DNA from: Desulfovibrio sp. Huiquan2017
GTDB lineage: Bacteria > Desulfobacterota > Desulfovibrionia > Desulfovibrionales > Desulfovibrionaceae
Length of the DNA: 64,000 nt
NCBI RefSeq assembly: GCF_017351175.1
Contig: NZ_JAFMPN010000007.1
Span: 1-64,000 of the forward strand
Direction: 5' to 3'
The notes beneath the pieces were generated by a model. It was given only the letters and a program-made list of their open reading frames with translations. It was not told the origin of the DNA and made no database searches. Numbering within the stretch: the stretch's first letter is position 1; each line of letters begins with the position of its first letter. Shown here one piece after another: positions 24,776 through 36,824 of this stretch. Made by a program: the position numbers and the translations under genes.

Positions 24776-25369
24776 ATGGCGACCAAGCAACAGGAAAAAT
24801 CCCAACAGACCATGCAGGAGCTTATGGCTTCGGCCATCGAGCTGTTCGGCACCAAGGGGTTCGCCAACACCTCGGTGTCCGAGATCACCGACCACGCGGG
24901 CTACGCCAAGGGAAGCTTCTACCGCCACTGGAACTCCAAGGACGAGCTCTTTCTCCAGATCGTGGAACAGAAATTCAAACAGTACCGGGCCACCCGCCAC
25001 GACCGGGTGCAAAAGGCCGCCGACCTTGAAGAGGCCATGAACATCATCTGGGACTTCCTGGAAACCATCGTGGCGGACCGCAACTGGTCGGCCATCTTCC
25101 TGGAGTTCACCATCCACGCGGCCACCAGCGAAGCCCTGCGCAAGCTCCTGAACAAATCGGACTACCGGCTCTCGGACCGGGTCTTTGCCGAACTGGTTCG
25201 CAGCCACGTGACCAGCGAGTTTCCCCCCGAGAAGATCGGGGCCCTGAACACCGCCCTGTTCGAGGGATTCCTCATCCACCGGGCGCTCGGCACCGAGACC
25301 CTCACCCTCGGGGAAGTGCGCGAAGCGGCCATCGACCTGGCCGTGAAGAACGGAACCAAGCGGGACTAA
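24776..25369 (+). CDS. TetR family transcriptional regulator
   Basis: 197 residues. The N-terminal helix-turn-helix (~residues 15-60) reads ELFGTKGFANTSVSEITDH then AGYAKGSFYRHWNSKDELFL, typical TetR. The C-terminal ligand domain is helical and unassigned. Three operators precede it, and the TRAP transporter genes follow 43 bases later without a terminator, so it very likely controls itself and the transporter in response to the transported acid or a relative of it. Confidence 0.92.
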   Translation: MATKQQEKSQQTMQELMASAIELFGTKGFANTSVSEITDHAGYAKGSFYRHWNSKDELFLQIVEQKFKQYRATRHDRVQKAADLEEAMNIIWDFLETIVADRNWSAIFLEFTIHAATSEALRKLLNKSDYRLSDRVFAELVRSHVTSEFPPEKIGALNTALFEGFLIHRALGTETLTLGEVREAAIDLAVKNGTKRD

Positions 25370-25412
25370 GTCCCGCCGAGCCCATATCACTTCATTACAA
25401 GCGAGATGCACC

Positions 25413-26420
25413 ATGCGTAAGATCCTGTTGACCCTGGCGGCCCTGGCCTTCATTGCCGCGGGCCTGGCCGTCCCGGCGCACGCCGAGTCCGTGCGCCTGA
25501 CCTATTCGAGCTTCTTCCCGCCCACGCACATCCAGTCCAAGCTGGCCGAGCAGTGGTGCCAGGAGGTCGAGATGCGCACCAATAAAGACGTCATCATCGA
25601 CTTCTACCCAGGCGGCACCCTGAGCCCGGCCAAACAGTGCTACGACGGCGTGGTCGAGGGCATCTCGGATATCGGCCAGTCCGCCCTGGCCTACTCGCGC
25701 GGGCGCTTCCCGGTCATGGCCGCCGTGGACCTGCCCATGGGCTACAAGAACGGCGTCCAGGCCACGGCCGTGGCCAACACGGTCTACGCCAAGTTCTCGC
25801 CCGCCGAATTCGACGACGTGCAGCCCATGTACTTCCACGCCCACGGCCCGGGCCTGCTCTTCACCGTGGACAAGCCGGTCCACACCCTGGCCGACCTGCG
25901 CGGCCTCAAGATCCGCTCCACCGGCAACTCGGCCAAGCTCATCGAAGCCCTCGGCGGGACCCCGGTGGCCCAGCCCATGCCCGCTTCCTACCAATCCCTG
26001 CAAAAAGGCGTGGTGGACGGCTCCGTCCACCCCATGGAATCCAACAAAGGCTGGAAGCTCGGCGAAGTGGTCCGCCACTGCACCATGACCGTGCCCGTGG
26101 GCTATACCACCACCTTCTTCATCGTCATGAACAAGGCCAGGTGGAACGAGATTTCCCCCAAGAACCAAAAGATCATCGAACAGATCAACAGGGAATGGTC
26201 AATCAAGCACGGCCAGGCCTGGGACGCCTCCGACGCCGAGGGGCGCAAGTTCCTGACCGCCAAGGGCGGCGACTTCTACGAGCTTGAGCCCGCCGAGGCC
26301 GAGCGATGGGTGCAGGCCGCCCGGCCCGTGCTGGACGGCTACGCCGACGGCGAAGGCAAGAAGGTGGACGGCCGCGCCGTGGTCGAATTCATCAAGGCCG
26401 AAATGACCAAGGCGCAGTAG
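25413..26420 (+). CDS. TRAP transporter solute-binding protein, DctP type
   Basis: 335 residues with a signal peptide (ILLTLAALAFIAAGLAVPAHA). The mature protein starts ESVRLTYSSFFPPTH; family marks include GLKIRSTGNSAKLIEALGGTPV, in which the Arg of IRST normally binds the substrate carboxylate, and a GVVDGSVHPMESNKGWKL helix. So the ligand is probably an organic acid; which one cannot be read. The ribosome site is weak. A stable hairpin separates it from the permease genes. Confidence 0.92.
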   Translation: MRKILLTLAALAFIAAGLAVPAHAESVRLTYSSFFPPTHIQSKLAEQWCQEVEMRTNKDVIIDFYPGGTLSPAKQCYDGVVEGISDIGQSALAYSRGRFPVMAAVDLPMGYKNGVQATAVANTVYAKFSPAEFDDVQPMYFHAHGPGLLFTVDKPVHTLADLRGLKIRSTGNSAKLIEALGGTPVAQPMPASYQSLQKGVVDGSVHPMESNKGWKLGEVVRHCTMTVPVGYTTTFFIVMNKARWNEISPKNQKIIEQINREWSIKHGQAWDASDAEGRKFLTAKGGDFYELEPAEAERWVQAARPVLDGYADGEGKKVDGRAVVEFIKAEMTKAQ

Positions 26421-26462
26421 GCGACCGCCTCCCCGCCCATCGGGCGACAGACAACCGAAACC

Positions 26463-26492
26463 GGACGGGGCGGGCGATGGTCCGCCCCGTCC
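26463..26492 (+). promoter_or_regulatory. intercistronic hairpin between dctP and dctQ
   Basis: An 11-bp stem GGACGGGGCGG / CCGCCCCGTCC with an 8-base loop and no T-run. Such structures often protect the 3' end of binding-protein mRNA and lower permease expression. Confidence 0.6.
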
Positions 26493-26512
26493 GTCGTGAA
26501 AAGGGATAGACA

Positions 26513-26998
26513 ATGGAAGAAGCCAGAGGGCCGCTCCATATCACCGAAAAAATCATGCGCATCATCGCGGCCGCCTGCCTGGCGGGCATGGCCGCCATGA
26601 CCGGCGCGGACGTGTTCTTGCGCGGGGCCTTCAACACCCCCATCTTCGGCTGCGAGGAGATCGTGGCCATCCTCGGCGTGATCGCCGTGGGCTTCGCCCT
26701 GCCCTACTCCCACTACCAGAAGAGCCACATCGGCGTGGAAATCCTGGTCCGCCGCCTGCCCAGGCGAACGCGCGAGGTCCTGGGGTTGCTGACCAACCTG
26801 GCCACCCTGTGCCTGGTGGGAATCATCACCTGGCGCATGTTTCTCTACGCCGGGACCCTGGCCGAGTCCGGCGAGGTCTCCATGAACCTGGAGCTGCCCG
26901 AGTACTACGTGGTCTACGTCCTGTCCTTCGGCTTCTTCGTCTACGCCCTCTGCCTGCTGGCGGACGTGGCCGAATTCTTCAGGAAACGGGGGGCCTAG
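26513..26998 (+). CDS. TRAP transporter small permease, DctQ type
   Basis: 161 residues with four hydrophobic segments (about 18-36, 48-66, 90-110, 130-150) as in DctQ. It carries the usual charged Tyr/His segment YSHYQKSHIGVEILVRRLP between helices 2 and 3. It works with DctM and DctP in Na+-driven uptake. It starts 92 bases after dctP; its stop is 2 bases before dctM. Confidence 0.9.
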   Translation: MEEARGPLHITEKIMRIIAAACLAGMAAMTGADVFLRGAFNTPIFGCEEIVAILGVIAVGFALPYSHYQKSHIGVEILVRRLPRRTREVLGLLTNLATLCLVGIITWRMFLYAGTLAESGEVSMNLELPEYYVVYVLSFGFFVYALCLLADVAEFFRKRGA

Positions 26999-27000
26999 CC

Positions 27001-28314
27001 ATGGATCCGACCACCGCCGGAATCATCGGCATCTGCGTCATGGTCCTGCTGTTCATGACCCGGATGCCCGTGGCCTTCGTCATGATGCTCGTGGGATTCG
27101 TGGGTTTTTCGCTCCTGACCTCATGGAGGGGCGGGCTCAATCTCATGAGCCGGAACGTCTACGACGCCTTCGCCTCCTACGAGCTGTCCACCATCCCGCT
27201 GTTCATCCTCATGGGCCAAGTGGCCTTCAACAGCGGCATCTCGCGGCGGCTCTACGACACAGCCTACCGCTTTCTGGGCAGTACCCGGGGCGGGCTCGCC
27301 ATGGCCACGGTCTCGGCCTGCACCGCCTTCGGCGCGGTCTGCGGGTCCAGCCCGGCCACGGCCGCGACCATGTCCACAGTGGGCATACCGGAGATGAAGC
27401 GCTACGGCTACGCCAACTCCTTGGCCGCCGCCTCGGTGGCCTCGGGCGGAGGGTTGGGCATGATCATGCCGCCCTCGGTGGTCCTGATCATCTACGGCGT
27501 GCTCACCGAACAATCCATCGGCGCGCTGTTCGTTTCGGGCATACTCCCGGCCATCCTGCTGACCGGCCTGTTCATCGCGGGCATCCACATCCAGTGCCGG
27601 GTCAACCCGGCCCTGGGGCCCAAGGGCGAATCCTTCTCCTGGGGCGAGCGGCTCCGGTCCCTGACCAACCTCATGGACACCCTGCTCGTCTTCGCCCTGG
27701 TCATCGGCGGCCTGTTCTGGGGCTGGTTCACCCCCACCGAGGCCGCGTCCATCGGAGTCATCGGCGTGCTGGCCCTGGCCGTGATCAAGCGCCAACTGAC
27801 CTGGAAGGCCTTCGTCAACTCCCTCTACGAGACCCTGCGGACCTCCTGCATGGTCCTGGTGCTCATCGCGGGCGCGGTGGTCTTCGGCAAATTCCTGGCC
27901 GTGACCCGCATCCCCTTCGACATCGCCAATTGGGTGTCCGCCTTCGACATGCCGCCGTTCGCCATCATGGGCACGATCATCCTGATCTACTTCATCGGCG
28001 GCTGCTTCATGGATTCCCTGGCCCTGATCATGCTGACCATCCCGGTCTTCTACCCCGTGGTCACAGGCATGGGCTTCGACCCCATCTGGTTCGGCATCAT
28101 CATCGTCCTGGTCACCGAAATGGGCGTGATCACCCCGCCGGTGGGCATCAACGTGTACGTGGTCTACGGCATGTGCCGCAAGATCGCCCCGGACGTGACC
28201 CTGGAGGACGTGTTCAAGGGCATCCTGCCGTTCATGCTCTCCATCGTGGTCGGCATCGCCCTGCTCTTCCTCTTCCCCCAGATCATCCTCTTCCTGCCGG
28301 GATTAATGTACTGA
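27001..28314 (+). CDS. TRAP transporter large permease, DctM type
   Basis: 437 residues with about twelve hydrophobic segments. DctM marks include VSACTAFGAVCGSSPATAA, GGGLGMIMPPSVVLIIYG and GVITPPVGINVYVV, the Gly/Pro-rich hairpins of the ion-transporter superfamily that bind Na+. The ATG at 27001 follows the dctQ stop by two bases; homology starts here, though the frame is open further up. A strong terminator follows. Confidence 0.94.
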   Translation: MDPTTAGIIGICVMVLLFMTRMPVAFVMMLVGFVGFSLLTSWRGGLNLMSRNVYDAFASYELSTIPLFILMGQVAFNSGISRRLYDTAYRFLGSTRGGLAMATVSACTAFGAVCGSSPATAATMSTVGIPEMKRYGYANSLAAASVASGGGLGMIMPPSVVLIIYGVLTEQSIGALFVSGILPAILLTGLFIAGIHIQCRVNPALGPKGESFSWGERLRSLTNLMDTLLVFALVIGGLFWGWFTPTEAASIGVIGVLALAVIKRQLTWKAFVNSLYETLRTSCMVLVLIAGAVVFGKFLAVTRIPFDIANWVSAFDMPPFAIMGTIILIYFIGGCFMDSLALIMLTIPVFYPVVTGMGFDPIWFGIIIVLVTEMGVITPPVGINVYVVYGMCRKIAPDVTLEDVFKGILPFMLSIVVGIALLFLFPQIILFLPGLMY

Positions 28315-28332
28315 CGGCGGGCGGATGCGCAC

Positions 28333-28362
28333 AAAAACCCCGGTTCGCGAACCGGGGTTTTT
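28333..28362. terminator. bidirectional terminator between convergent dctM and the MCP gene
   Basis: A perfect palindromic stem AAAAACCCCGGTTCG / CGAACCGGGGTTTTT serves both convergent genes. Confidence 0.95.
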
Positions 28363-28379
28363 CTGTGTGCGGGACGAAA

Positions 28380-30428
28380 TCAGTAGCGCTTCAGACCCTC
28401 CCGAGGCGCCTCCCCGGGAGGCAGGGAGGCCAGAGCCGCCGCCGGGGGAAGGCAATCCCGCCCTTCCCGGCCGCCGCACTTGAACCAAGCCATCATCTGG
28501 CGCAGAGACTCGGCCTGACCCGAAAGTTCCTCCGACGTGGACGCCACCTCCTCAGCAGCCGAGGCGTTGCCCCGGGTGGCGGCCTCCATCTGACTCACGG
28601 TGCCGCCGATCTGTTTGATGACCACATCCTGTTCGGCGCACACCGCGCTGATCTCCCCAACCAGATCCGAGGTCCGCTCTATGTCCGGGACCAGTTTCTC
28701 AAGCATATGCGCGGCCCGGTCCGAAACCTCCACGGTCGAATCGGACAACTGGCCGATTTCGCCCGCCGCCACGCCGCTGCGCTCGGCCAGCTTGCGGACC
28801 TCGGCCGCAACCACGGCGAATCCCTTGCCGTGCTCCCCGGCCCGGGCCGCTTCAATGGCCGCGTTCAGCGCAAGCAGGTTGGTCTGCCGGGCTATCTCCT
28901 CGATGATGGATACTTTCGCGGCGATCTCCTTCATGGCCCCCACCGCCTGTCCCACTGCCCGACCGCTCTCGGCGGCCTTTTTCGCCGCACCGGTGGCTAT
29001 GGATGCGGTTTCGCGGGAATGCCCCGCGTTGCGCGTGATGGAATCGGAAATTTCATTGATGGACGTGGACAGCTTCCGTGCGCCCGCAGCCTGATCGGCG
29101 GCTCCCTGAGACAGGGTCCCGGCCGAGGCCGAGAGCTCCCCGCTGCCGGCGGCCACGGTCTCCACGGCCCCGTTCACGCCGAAGACCACGTCGCGCAGCC
29201 GGACGACCATGTCTCCCATGGCTTCGAGCATGCGGCCGATCTCGTCGCGACCGCGCGGCCGCACCTGGTCGCGCAGGTCGCCTTCGGCCATGAGCGAAGC
29301 GATGCGCAGGGTTTCGCCCAGAGGACGGGTGATCATCCGCGACAAAGCCAGGCCGATGACCAGGGCCAGGATCATGGACACGCCGACACCGCCATACACG
29401 GCCAGACTCGCGGCCGTGATCGTATGGGCCTGGCGGCGTTCGGCGATGGCCTCCACCTTGCGCAGGGAATCCAGGATGCTTCCGCCCATCGCGTCCACGC
29501 GGGTGTCCGAATCGTCGATCTCGCTCAGGAACCCCATGTATTCACGATGCCGGGCCATGGCCTCCAGCGCCGCAGGACGAAAGGCCTCCCGGTACAGCCG
29601 GGCCAGTTCATCCACGCGGGCCGCCACGGCCGGATCGTCCACCGGGGTTATCACCTCGCGGTCCACGCTGCCGCCTTCCCTGAGAACGCCGATCACGTCG
29701 TCGAACGCGGTCACGGTCTCCGCATAGCGGGCAGCCAGCGCGTCGCGGGCCTCGGCGGTGTCGGGCTGAACGTACTCCTCAAGGACGATGCGACTCAAGC
29801 CGATGTCGGCCTCCAGACGCATGCCCATATCCGCCCAGGAAACTTCCCGGGACAGGATGTCGAAAGCGTCCGCGCCGTTGTTCAACCGCCGGTCGAGAAC
29901 AGTCGCCACCTCGGCCTGGAACGCCGCGCAGGCCTTCAGGACCTCGGCGTGGGCCCGGGCCATGGCGGTCATGGCCTCCCGCCGCTTGCGGATGGCCTCG
30001 AACGCGGCGCGCTTGAGATCGTAGGTCCGCCGGATGGCCGCCGCAAACTCGTCCGCATGGGTCGTCTTGATTCCGGAAACCAGTCTCCGAATCTCCGGGT
30101 CGTCCGAAGCCGTCACCCGACCGCTGGCCGAATCCAGCCCGGACAGGATGCCCTCGGCGAACAGATTGAAATCCCGATCCACGGCCTCGTGCTCGGCCCA
30201 ATTTTCATCCAGCGCCTTGCCATCCTCGGCGTCGAGAAACTCCATGACCATCTGCTGATCGTAGCGGACGGCGTATTTCAATTGCATGGCTGCGTCCATG
30301 ATGGACGAAGACGCCAACATGCCGTCCTGGGCCGACTTCACGTACACTCCCGTAAACAGGAACAGGAGAACGATGACCAGGAATCCGCCGATGATCTTCG
30401 GCCCGATGCGAACGTCTGCCAGCTTCAT
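28380..30428 (-). CDS. methyl-accepting chemotaxis protein
   Basis: 682 residues. TM1 is at ~12-30; a large helical periplasmic domain (~32-350) of the helical-bimodular type follows, with no PAS or Cache marks; TM2 is at ~355-378; HAMP at ~375-430. The signalling hairpin tip reads [22 protein letters not shown], with the conserved tip. It ends without an NWETF-type receptor tether. The GGAGG site lies 6 bases before the ATG. A TATAAT-like box sits upstream in the gap to the CoA-ligase gene, so it may be transcribed separately from it. Confidence 0.93.
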   Translation of the reverse strand: MKLADVRIGPKIIGGFLVIVLLFLFTGVYVKSAQDGMLASSSIMDAAMQLKYAVRYDQQMVMEFLDAEDGKALDENWAEHEAVDRDFNLFAEGILSGLDSASGRVTASDDPEIRRLVSGIKTTHADEFAAAIRRTYDLKRAAFEAIRKRREAMTAMARAHAEVLKACAAFQAEVATVLDRRLNNGADAFDILSREVSWADMGMRLEADIGLSRIVLEEYVQPDTAEARDALAARYAETVTAFDDVIGVLREGGSVDREVITPVDDPAVAARVDELARLYREAFRPAALEAMARHREYMGFLSEIDDSDTRVDAMGGSILDSLRKVEAIAERRQAHTITAASLAVYGGVGVSMILALVIGLALSRMITRPLGETLRIASLMAEGDLRDQVRPRGRDEIGRMLEAMGDMVVRLRDVVFGVNGAVETVAAGSGELSASAGTLSQGAADQAAGARKLSTSINEISDSITRNAGHSRETASIATGAAKKAAESGRAVGQAVGAMKEIAAKVSIIEEIARQTNLLALNAAIEAARAGEHGKGFAVVAAEVRKLAERSGVAAGEIGQLSDSTVEVSDRAAHMLEKLVPDIERTSDLVGEISAVCAEQDVVIKQIGGTVSQMEAATRGNASAAEEVASTSEELSGQAESLRQMMAWFKCGGREGRDCLPPAAALASLPPGEAPREGLKRY

Positions 30429-30537
30429 GTATTCCTCCGCAAGAGAATATGGTCGAAGACGCGGGCCATGCGGGGCACGGACCGCCCACTTCTCACAGGC
30501 TAGGCCATAGTCGCTAACGGAGAAATTATAATATTCG

Positions 30538-32976
30538 TTACTCCAATACGTCGTCCGAGATCTGGTGCGCGCGAATCCGGGCCGCGTTGAGCCGCCCGTC
30601 CATGTATTGAGCCAGGGCGGCCACGGCCTGATCCGAGGTGCGGAAGGTGCACAGCCCGGCCTGTTTCAGACGATCCACCAGGGGATCGTATTGACGGCCG
30701 CCGTCCACCACGCCGATGACCGGAGTATCGAGCTGGGGCAGCAGGTCGGCGAGCAGCGCGGCTATGGAGCGCTCATCCTCCATGGTCATGGGCGTGTCCG
30801 GATCGGCCAGGGTGCGCATGACCGGCGACATGGGCACGAGCCCGGCCACCACCGCGTCCACGCCCGGGTCCGTGGCCAGGAGACGGATGGCTTCGGCATG
30901 GACATGGTCATCGGCCGCCGGGGTGATGTCCAGGGGATTGGTCACCGTGACCAGTCCGGCCAGCCGGTTGGCGGCCACCAGGTCTTGCAGGGCCTCGCGG
31001 GTCCCGGCGGCCAGGGGGGCCAGGGTCATGGAATAGTCATCGCCATGGATGGAATCGGCCATGCCCACGGCCTCGAACCCCGCGCCGGAAACGGCGGCCA
31101 GGCGATTGCCGCCGATGGTCTTGCCGTTCAAGCGCTCGGCCAGCATGAACAGGTTTTCGAACTGGGTGAAGGAGTGGGCCACGATGGCCCCGGCCTGGCG
31201 CACGCAGGACTCGCAGACCGCATAGTCCCCGGCCAGGGAGGCAGTGTGGCCGCTGGTGGCGGACTTGCCCTCCGGGGTGCGGCCCGCCTTGTAAAAGACC
31301 ACATCCTTGCCCGCCAGCACGGCTCGGCGCACGCCCCGGCAAAAATTCAGTCCATCCAGATCGTTGAACCCCTCGGCATAGACCGCGATGACGTCCACGT
31401 CGTCGGCCTCGGCGAAATGCGAGACCATGTCGCCCAGGGTCAGGTCGGTCTGGTTACCCATGGAGACCATGTAGGCCGGGTTCAGGAAGGGGCATTGGGA
31501 AAGACGGGTGAGCATGAACGCGCCCGATTGGGAGATAAAGGCCGCCCGTTGGTGATCGCCCGGGGCCAGGGGAGGCAACTTCTCCTCGGGGATGAACCAA
31601 GTGTCGTAGTGGCCGGGCCGGGAGACCACGCCCATGCAATTGCCGCCCAGGAAGACCGGGCCCGCGCCCGCGGCATGGGCCTCGTCGATGCGGGCGATCA
31701 CCCCGGCAGCGCGTTCGCGGCTTTCCGCGGTCTCGCCCAGTCCGCCCGGAATGAGCATGACCGACTCGGCGCAGTCCAGGGCCACCAGTTCGTCCACCAG
31801 GGCCGGAACCTGATCCGCGCCCACGGCCACCACGAACAAGTCCAGCCGCCGATCCAAAGACTTGAGATCGGGTACGCAGGCCACACCGTCGATCTCGGTC
31901 TCGCCCGGTTTGACCAAACGCACGTCCTCGGCAGGGAATCCGGCTTCAAGCACGTTCTTGAGAATGATCCGCCCGAAATTCATACGCGAGGCCGAAACCC
32001 CAACAATGCCGATGGAAGACGGCTTAAGCAGCTTGGCAATGCGTTCCACCGGGCGCGGGGCGCGGACTCCGCTGCGGCCCGTGAACCGGCACAGGCCGTC
32101 CAGGGGCACCATCAGGTAGTCGGCGTAGGCAAAGGGGTTGATCTCCAGTTCCTCTATGTGGAAGGGCGCGTCCGGATTGTCCGGAGAGTAGTGGTTGGCC
32201 ATGTCGATGAACGAGGAAAAGCATTCGATAAGCTGCTCGTCAGTGACGATGCGCCGTTGGCCCCGGGTCAGCCCGGCCAGTTTACGATAGGAAATGGTCT
32301 TGCGGAAAAGCTCGAAGAAGCGGCCCCCGTCGGTCAGGGCGGTGGAGGCGATGGTCAGGGCCTGGCCCTTGCGGAACCGCTCGGCATAAAGCTCGGTGTC
32401 GGTGCCGCCCAGCCCGGCGGTGATGACCATGCCGAACTCGCGGGTCTTGCGGATGCCCACCAACAGTTCGTTGCCGAAGGCGGTGGAGTCCGGCTCCATG
32501 AACTGGACCATGAGCACCCCGCGCAGGTCCCGGGTCACGGCCTCGACCAGAGGCTCGCCCGTGAGCCCGCGATAGGGCTCCGGAGCAGAGCCGGGATCGC
32601 GCTCCAAGGCTGCGGCATAATTATCCGGGACCTCGTAGAGCATGCGCCGCACGGCCGAGCGGATGGCGTCCGGGCGGTTCTCGACCACGCGCACCCCGCC
32701 CGCCTCGGTCTTGTGCGCGATGGAGGGTGATACGATCTTAAGGACGACCTTATCGCCTGACAGGACCGAGAGCTGCTCATCCGAAAACCGGCCCGACCGT
32801 TCCAGCAGAACGCAAGGGGGGGGCGTTTCCGCGCCCGAAGCCTTGAGCAGGTCGTAGACCTCGTACTCGAACAGGGAGTCGCGTCCCTGGGCATGGGCCC
32901 GTTCGAACAGGGCGTCGATGGCCTCGAAATTGATCTCCACCTGAACCGAACCAAAGGCAAAATAGGCATCCGACAT
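30538..32976 (-). CDS. ADP-forming acetate/acyl-CoA ligase family protein
   Basis: 812 residues. An ATP-grasp domain (beta-subunit-like, ~45-270, with [18 protein letters not shown]) comes first. A CoA-binding Rossmann domain (~300-430; [16 protein letters not shown]) and succinyl-CoA-ligase-like domains follow (~440-790), with the phospho-His motif [10 protein letters not shown]. So the order is beta-alpha, the reverse of the more usual alpha-beta fusion. Such enzymes convert acyl-CoA, ADP and Pi to the acid and ATP; the substrate is unknown. The ATG at 32976 has GGAG 7 bases up; the longer frame overlaps the binding-protein gene and is not credible. It follows that gene by 43 bases. Confidence 0.88.
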   Translation of the reverse strand: MSDAYFAFGSVQVEINFEAIDALFERAHAQGRDSLFEYEVYDLLKASGAETPPPCVLLERSGRFSDEQLSVLSGDKVVLKIVSPSIAHKTEAGGVRVVENRPDAIRSAVRRMLYEVPDNYAAALERDPGSAPEPYRGLTGEPLVEAVTRDLRGVLMVQFMEPDSTAFGNELLVGIRKTREFGMVITAGLGGTDTELYAERFRKGQALTIASTALTDGGRFFELFRKTISYRKLAGLTRGQRRIVTDEQLIECFSSFIDMANHYSPDNPDAPFHIEELEINPFAYADYLMVPLDGLCRFTGRSGVRAPRPVERIAKLLKPSSIGIVGVSASRMNFGRIILKNVLEAGFPAEDVRLVKPGETEIDGVACVPDLKSLDRRLDLFVVAVGADQVPALVDELVALDCAESVMLIPGGLGETAESRERAAGVIARIDEAHAAGAGPVFLGGNCMGVVSRPGHYDTWFIPEEKLPPLAPGDHQRAAFISQSGAFMLTRLSQCPFLNPAYMVSMGNQTDLTLGDMVSHFAEADDVDVIAVYAEGFNDLDGLNFCRGVRRAVLAGKDVVFYKAGRTPEGKSATSGHTASLAGDYAVCESCVRQAGAIVAHSFTQFENLFMLAERLNGKTIGGNRLAAVSGAGFEAVGMADSIHGDDYSMTLAPLAAGTREALQDLVAANRLAGLVTVTNPLDITPAADDHVHAEAIRLLATDPGVDAVVAGLVPMSPVMRTLADPDTPMTMEDERSIAALLADLLPQLDTPVIGVVDGGRQYDPLVDRLKQAGLCTFRTSDQAVAALAQYMDGRLNAARIRAHQISDDVLE

Positions 32977-33019
32977 GCCGCGCTCCACAAATTTTTCGGA
33001 CGGACCGCCGTCCGGTTGA

Positions 33020-33811
33020 TTATCGTTCGTCCTCGGCTCGGTCGTAGGCCAGGACGATGTGTTCGTATTCTCCGTCGGCCCGGATGGTCGCCAATCCCCG
33101 ATCGAACCGCTCGCATAGGGACTTGTCGGCAAAGGCCACCTGCCGTTCCTGAACCGGAAAGATACGGCTGAAACGCACGGGCTGGGCCAGATCCACGGCC
33201 TGGGCCGCCGGGGAGGACTTGAGACGGTTGCGCCAATAGAGAAAAACACGCTTCTCGGAGATGACCACGTCCACCCGCTTGGAAAAGAGCATGCGCACCT
33301 GCAGGGACTGGTCGGACAACTCGTTATAGAGAGGGTTGCCTTGGGCCATGGCCGCGAACTCGGGGCCGAGGTAGCGGGCCGCGTCCTGGAAACCGAGGAC
33401 CACGTATCCCGCCAGGTCTCCGATGGAGCCTATGTTCAGGCTCCGGTCAGCCAGGGTCACGGCGTAGTTCTGGAATATCAGGGTCGGCGCGGAGTAAAAG
33501 ACCGGCCACTTGGTGCATTCGGCCATGTCGTACCCCACGCTGGTGGACAGACAGTCCACCTCCCGTCCGGCAAACGCCAAAGGCAGCCGCAGGTTGGGCA
33601 GATAGGAGAACCGCGCCACCATCCCGACAGCTCGAAAGGCCGCCCGGATGATATCCACCTCAAGACCGGCGTCCTGCCCCCGGAGGACATAGGGCGCGAT
33701 GGCGAAGCCGACGCCCACCCGGACCTCCCGGGCATGGGCCGCGACGGAGCCGCTCAACAGCATGGCGGCCAGCACGGCCGAACACCAAAAGAAACGCAGC
33801 CCCGTCAGCAT
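33020..33811 (-). CDS. periplasmic substrate-binding protein (SBP family 3)
   Basis: 263 residues with a signal peptide (AVLAAMLLSGSVAAHA). The mature protein starts REVRVGVGFAIAPYVLRGQ and has GLEVDIIRAAFRAVGM, the usual family-3 first-lobe pattern, then FSKRVDVVISEKRVFLYW. No permease or ATPase is nearby, so it may feed a sensor or be an orphan receptor; the MCP at 28380 is a conceivable partner. It lies between the nitroreductase and CoA-ligase genes, all on the minus strand within 50 bases of each other, but its ribosome site is weak. Confidence 0.85.
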   Translation of the reverse strand: MLTGLRFFWCSAVLAAMLLSGSVAAHAREVRVGVGFAIAPYVLRGQDAGLEVDIIRAAFRAVGMVARFSYLPNLRLPLAFAGREVDCLSTSVGYDMAECTKWPVFYSAPTLIFQNYAVTLADRSLNIGSIGDLAGYVVLGFQDAARYLGPEFAAMAQGNPLYNELSDQSLQVRMLFSKRVDVVISEKRVFLYWRNRLKSSPAAQAVDLAQPVRFSRIFPVQERQVAFADKSLCERFDRGLATIRADGEYEHIVLAYDRAEDER

Positions 33812-33861
33812 CCGGCGACCCTACCGTGGGTCCAGGAAGGAATCCGGCCAAAGGCGGATGA

Positions 33862-34680
33862 TCACAGCCAGTCCACCTTCGGGGCCGGACGCGGGGGTAG
33901 GGCCGTATAACGGCGTGCCGGGCGGCCGAGCATGAGCGCCCCGTAGACCGCCTCGCCGTCGTCCAGGCCGAGGTATGCCCGCACTCCGGCGTCATGCGAT
34001 GTGGCGGGCAGCAGGTACCCGCACCAGCATGCGCCGAGCCCTCCGGCCGAGGCGGCCAGTTCCAGGTAGGCAGTGGCGATGACCCCGTCCTCCCGGGGCG
34101 TGATGCCCGACTTCGGCCCCACGGCCACGGCCAGGGCCGGAGCGTTGTGGCAGATGAGGTCCATGCCCGCGTCCCAGACCCGGACGATGCCGGGCAGGTG
34201 CAGGGCGCGGGCCAGATCCGATTCCGCTTCGGCCTCGGCGCGCATCCAGGCGACCACGGCCCCGGCGATCCCGGCGACCTTGTCGCGGCCCAGGGCCGCC
34301 ACCCACCGGGTGGGTCGGGCGTTGTGCCCCGAAGGACAGTACCCGGTCACGGCCAGAAGCCGGTCAAAGGTTTCGCGGTCCACGGGCTCGTCACGGAAGA
34401 AACGCACGGACCGGCGACCCTTGAGGAACTGTTCGGCCCGGTCAAAAGAGATGTCCAGAGTCCGGTCCAGGGGGTCGCTCCTCCGGTCGAAACGGGCCAG
34501 TTGGATGGCGTCCGCCGGGCAGACGGCCATACAGTGGCCGCAGTCCAGGCAGTAGGCCCATTTCTTCTCATGAGGCTCGGGCAATCCGCCCTTTTCGAAC
34601 ACGATGCACCCGGCCGGACAGTCGGCGGCGCACAGGCCGTCCCGCTTGCAGCGGGTCTCGTCTATGGTGAATAGCGGCAT
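33862..34680 (-). CDS. nitroreductase with N-terminal 2x[4Fe-4S] ferredoxin domain
   Basis: 272 residues. Residues 1-60 hold two ferredoxin clusters (CKRDGLCAADCPAGC and CLDCGHCMAVCP). Residues ~85-265 are an FMN nitroreductase fold (RRSVRFFRDEPVD, CPSGHNARPTRW, and a C-terminal MLGRP). This fusion is common in anaerobes; electrons go from ferredoxin to FMN, substrate unknown. AGGAGA precedes the ATG. It heads a probable three-gene minus-strand unit. Confidence 0.92.
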   Translation of the reverse strand: MPLFTIDETRCKRDGLCAADCPAGCIVFEKGGLPEPHEKKWAYCLDCGHCMAVCPADAIQLARFDRRSDPLDRTLDISFDRAEQFLKGRRSVRFFRDEPVDRETFDRLLAVTGYCPSGHNARPTRWVAALGRDKVAGIAGAVVAWMRAEAEAESDLARALHLPGIVRVWDAGMDLICHNAPALAVAVGPKSGITPREDGVIATAYLELAASAGGLGACWCGYLLPATSHDAGVRAYLGLDDGEAVYGALMLGRPARRYTALPPRPAPKVDWL

Positions 34681-34746
34681 GGCAGGTTCTCCTTGAAATC
34701 CGTCCGCCCAGTGTGTCCGTTTGCGCCCTGGCAGGCAAGCATTGCG

Positions 34747-34775
34747 TTGACCGGCAAGCGGTTTTCCCGTATTTC
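34747..34775 (+). promoter_or_regulatory. promoter for glnS
   Basis: TTGACC (34747-34752), 17-base spacer, TATTTC (34770-34775); ~83 bases of leader before the ATG. Confidence 0.55.
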
Positions 34776-34858
34776 CGTGCCACGGGCAGGATGGGGAATC
34801 TTGCCCTATTTGCGACGGCTCGACCGAAATACGGTCAATTCATACAACGAGGTTTTTC

Positions 34859-36631
<1,773 letters not shown>

Positions 36632-36652
36632 CCTTGAATTACAAATATTCAA

Positions 36653-36682
36653 CAAAAAGACCGCGTTACGCGGTCTTTTTTT
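36653..36682 (+). terminator. rho-independent terminator after glnS
   Basis: AAAAAGACCGCG, loop TTA, CGCGGTC and seven Ts. Confidence 0.95.
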
Positions 36683-36722
36683 ATGTCCGGCACGCGGCGA
36701 ATAAAAAAAAGCCATTTCTCGC

Positions 36723-36778
36723 TTGACATTGATTGTTTGGTCAATCTATAGCTTTCTCAACGGCTGATTGCACAATCA
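36723..36778 (+). promoter_or_regulatory. promoter with two TetR-type operators
   Basis: TTGACA (36723-36728) and CTATAG (36746-36751). GATTGTTTGGTCAATC (36731-36746), with 5-bp arms GATTG/CAATC, fills the spacer. A perfect TGATTG-CA-CAATCA (36765-36778) lies near the start site. Shared half-site GATTG suggests one repressor, most likely the TetR protein encoded next. Confidence 0.7.
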
Positions 36779-36824
36779 ATCGATCGTGAACCGGACAGTC
36801 AATCAATGAAGGGAACAGACCTGC

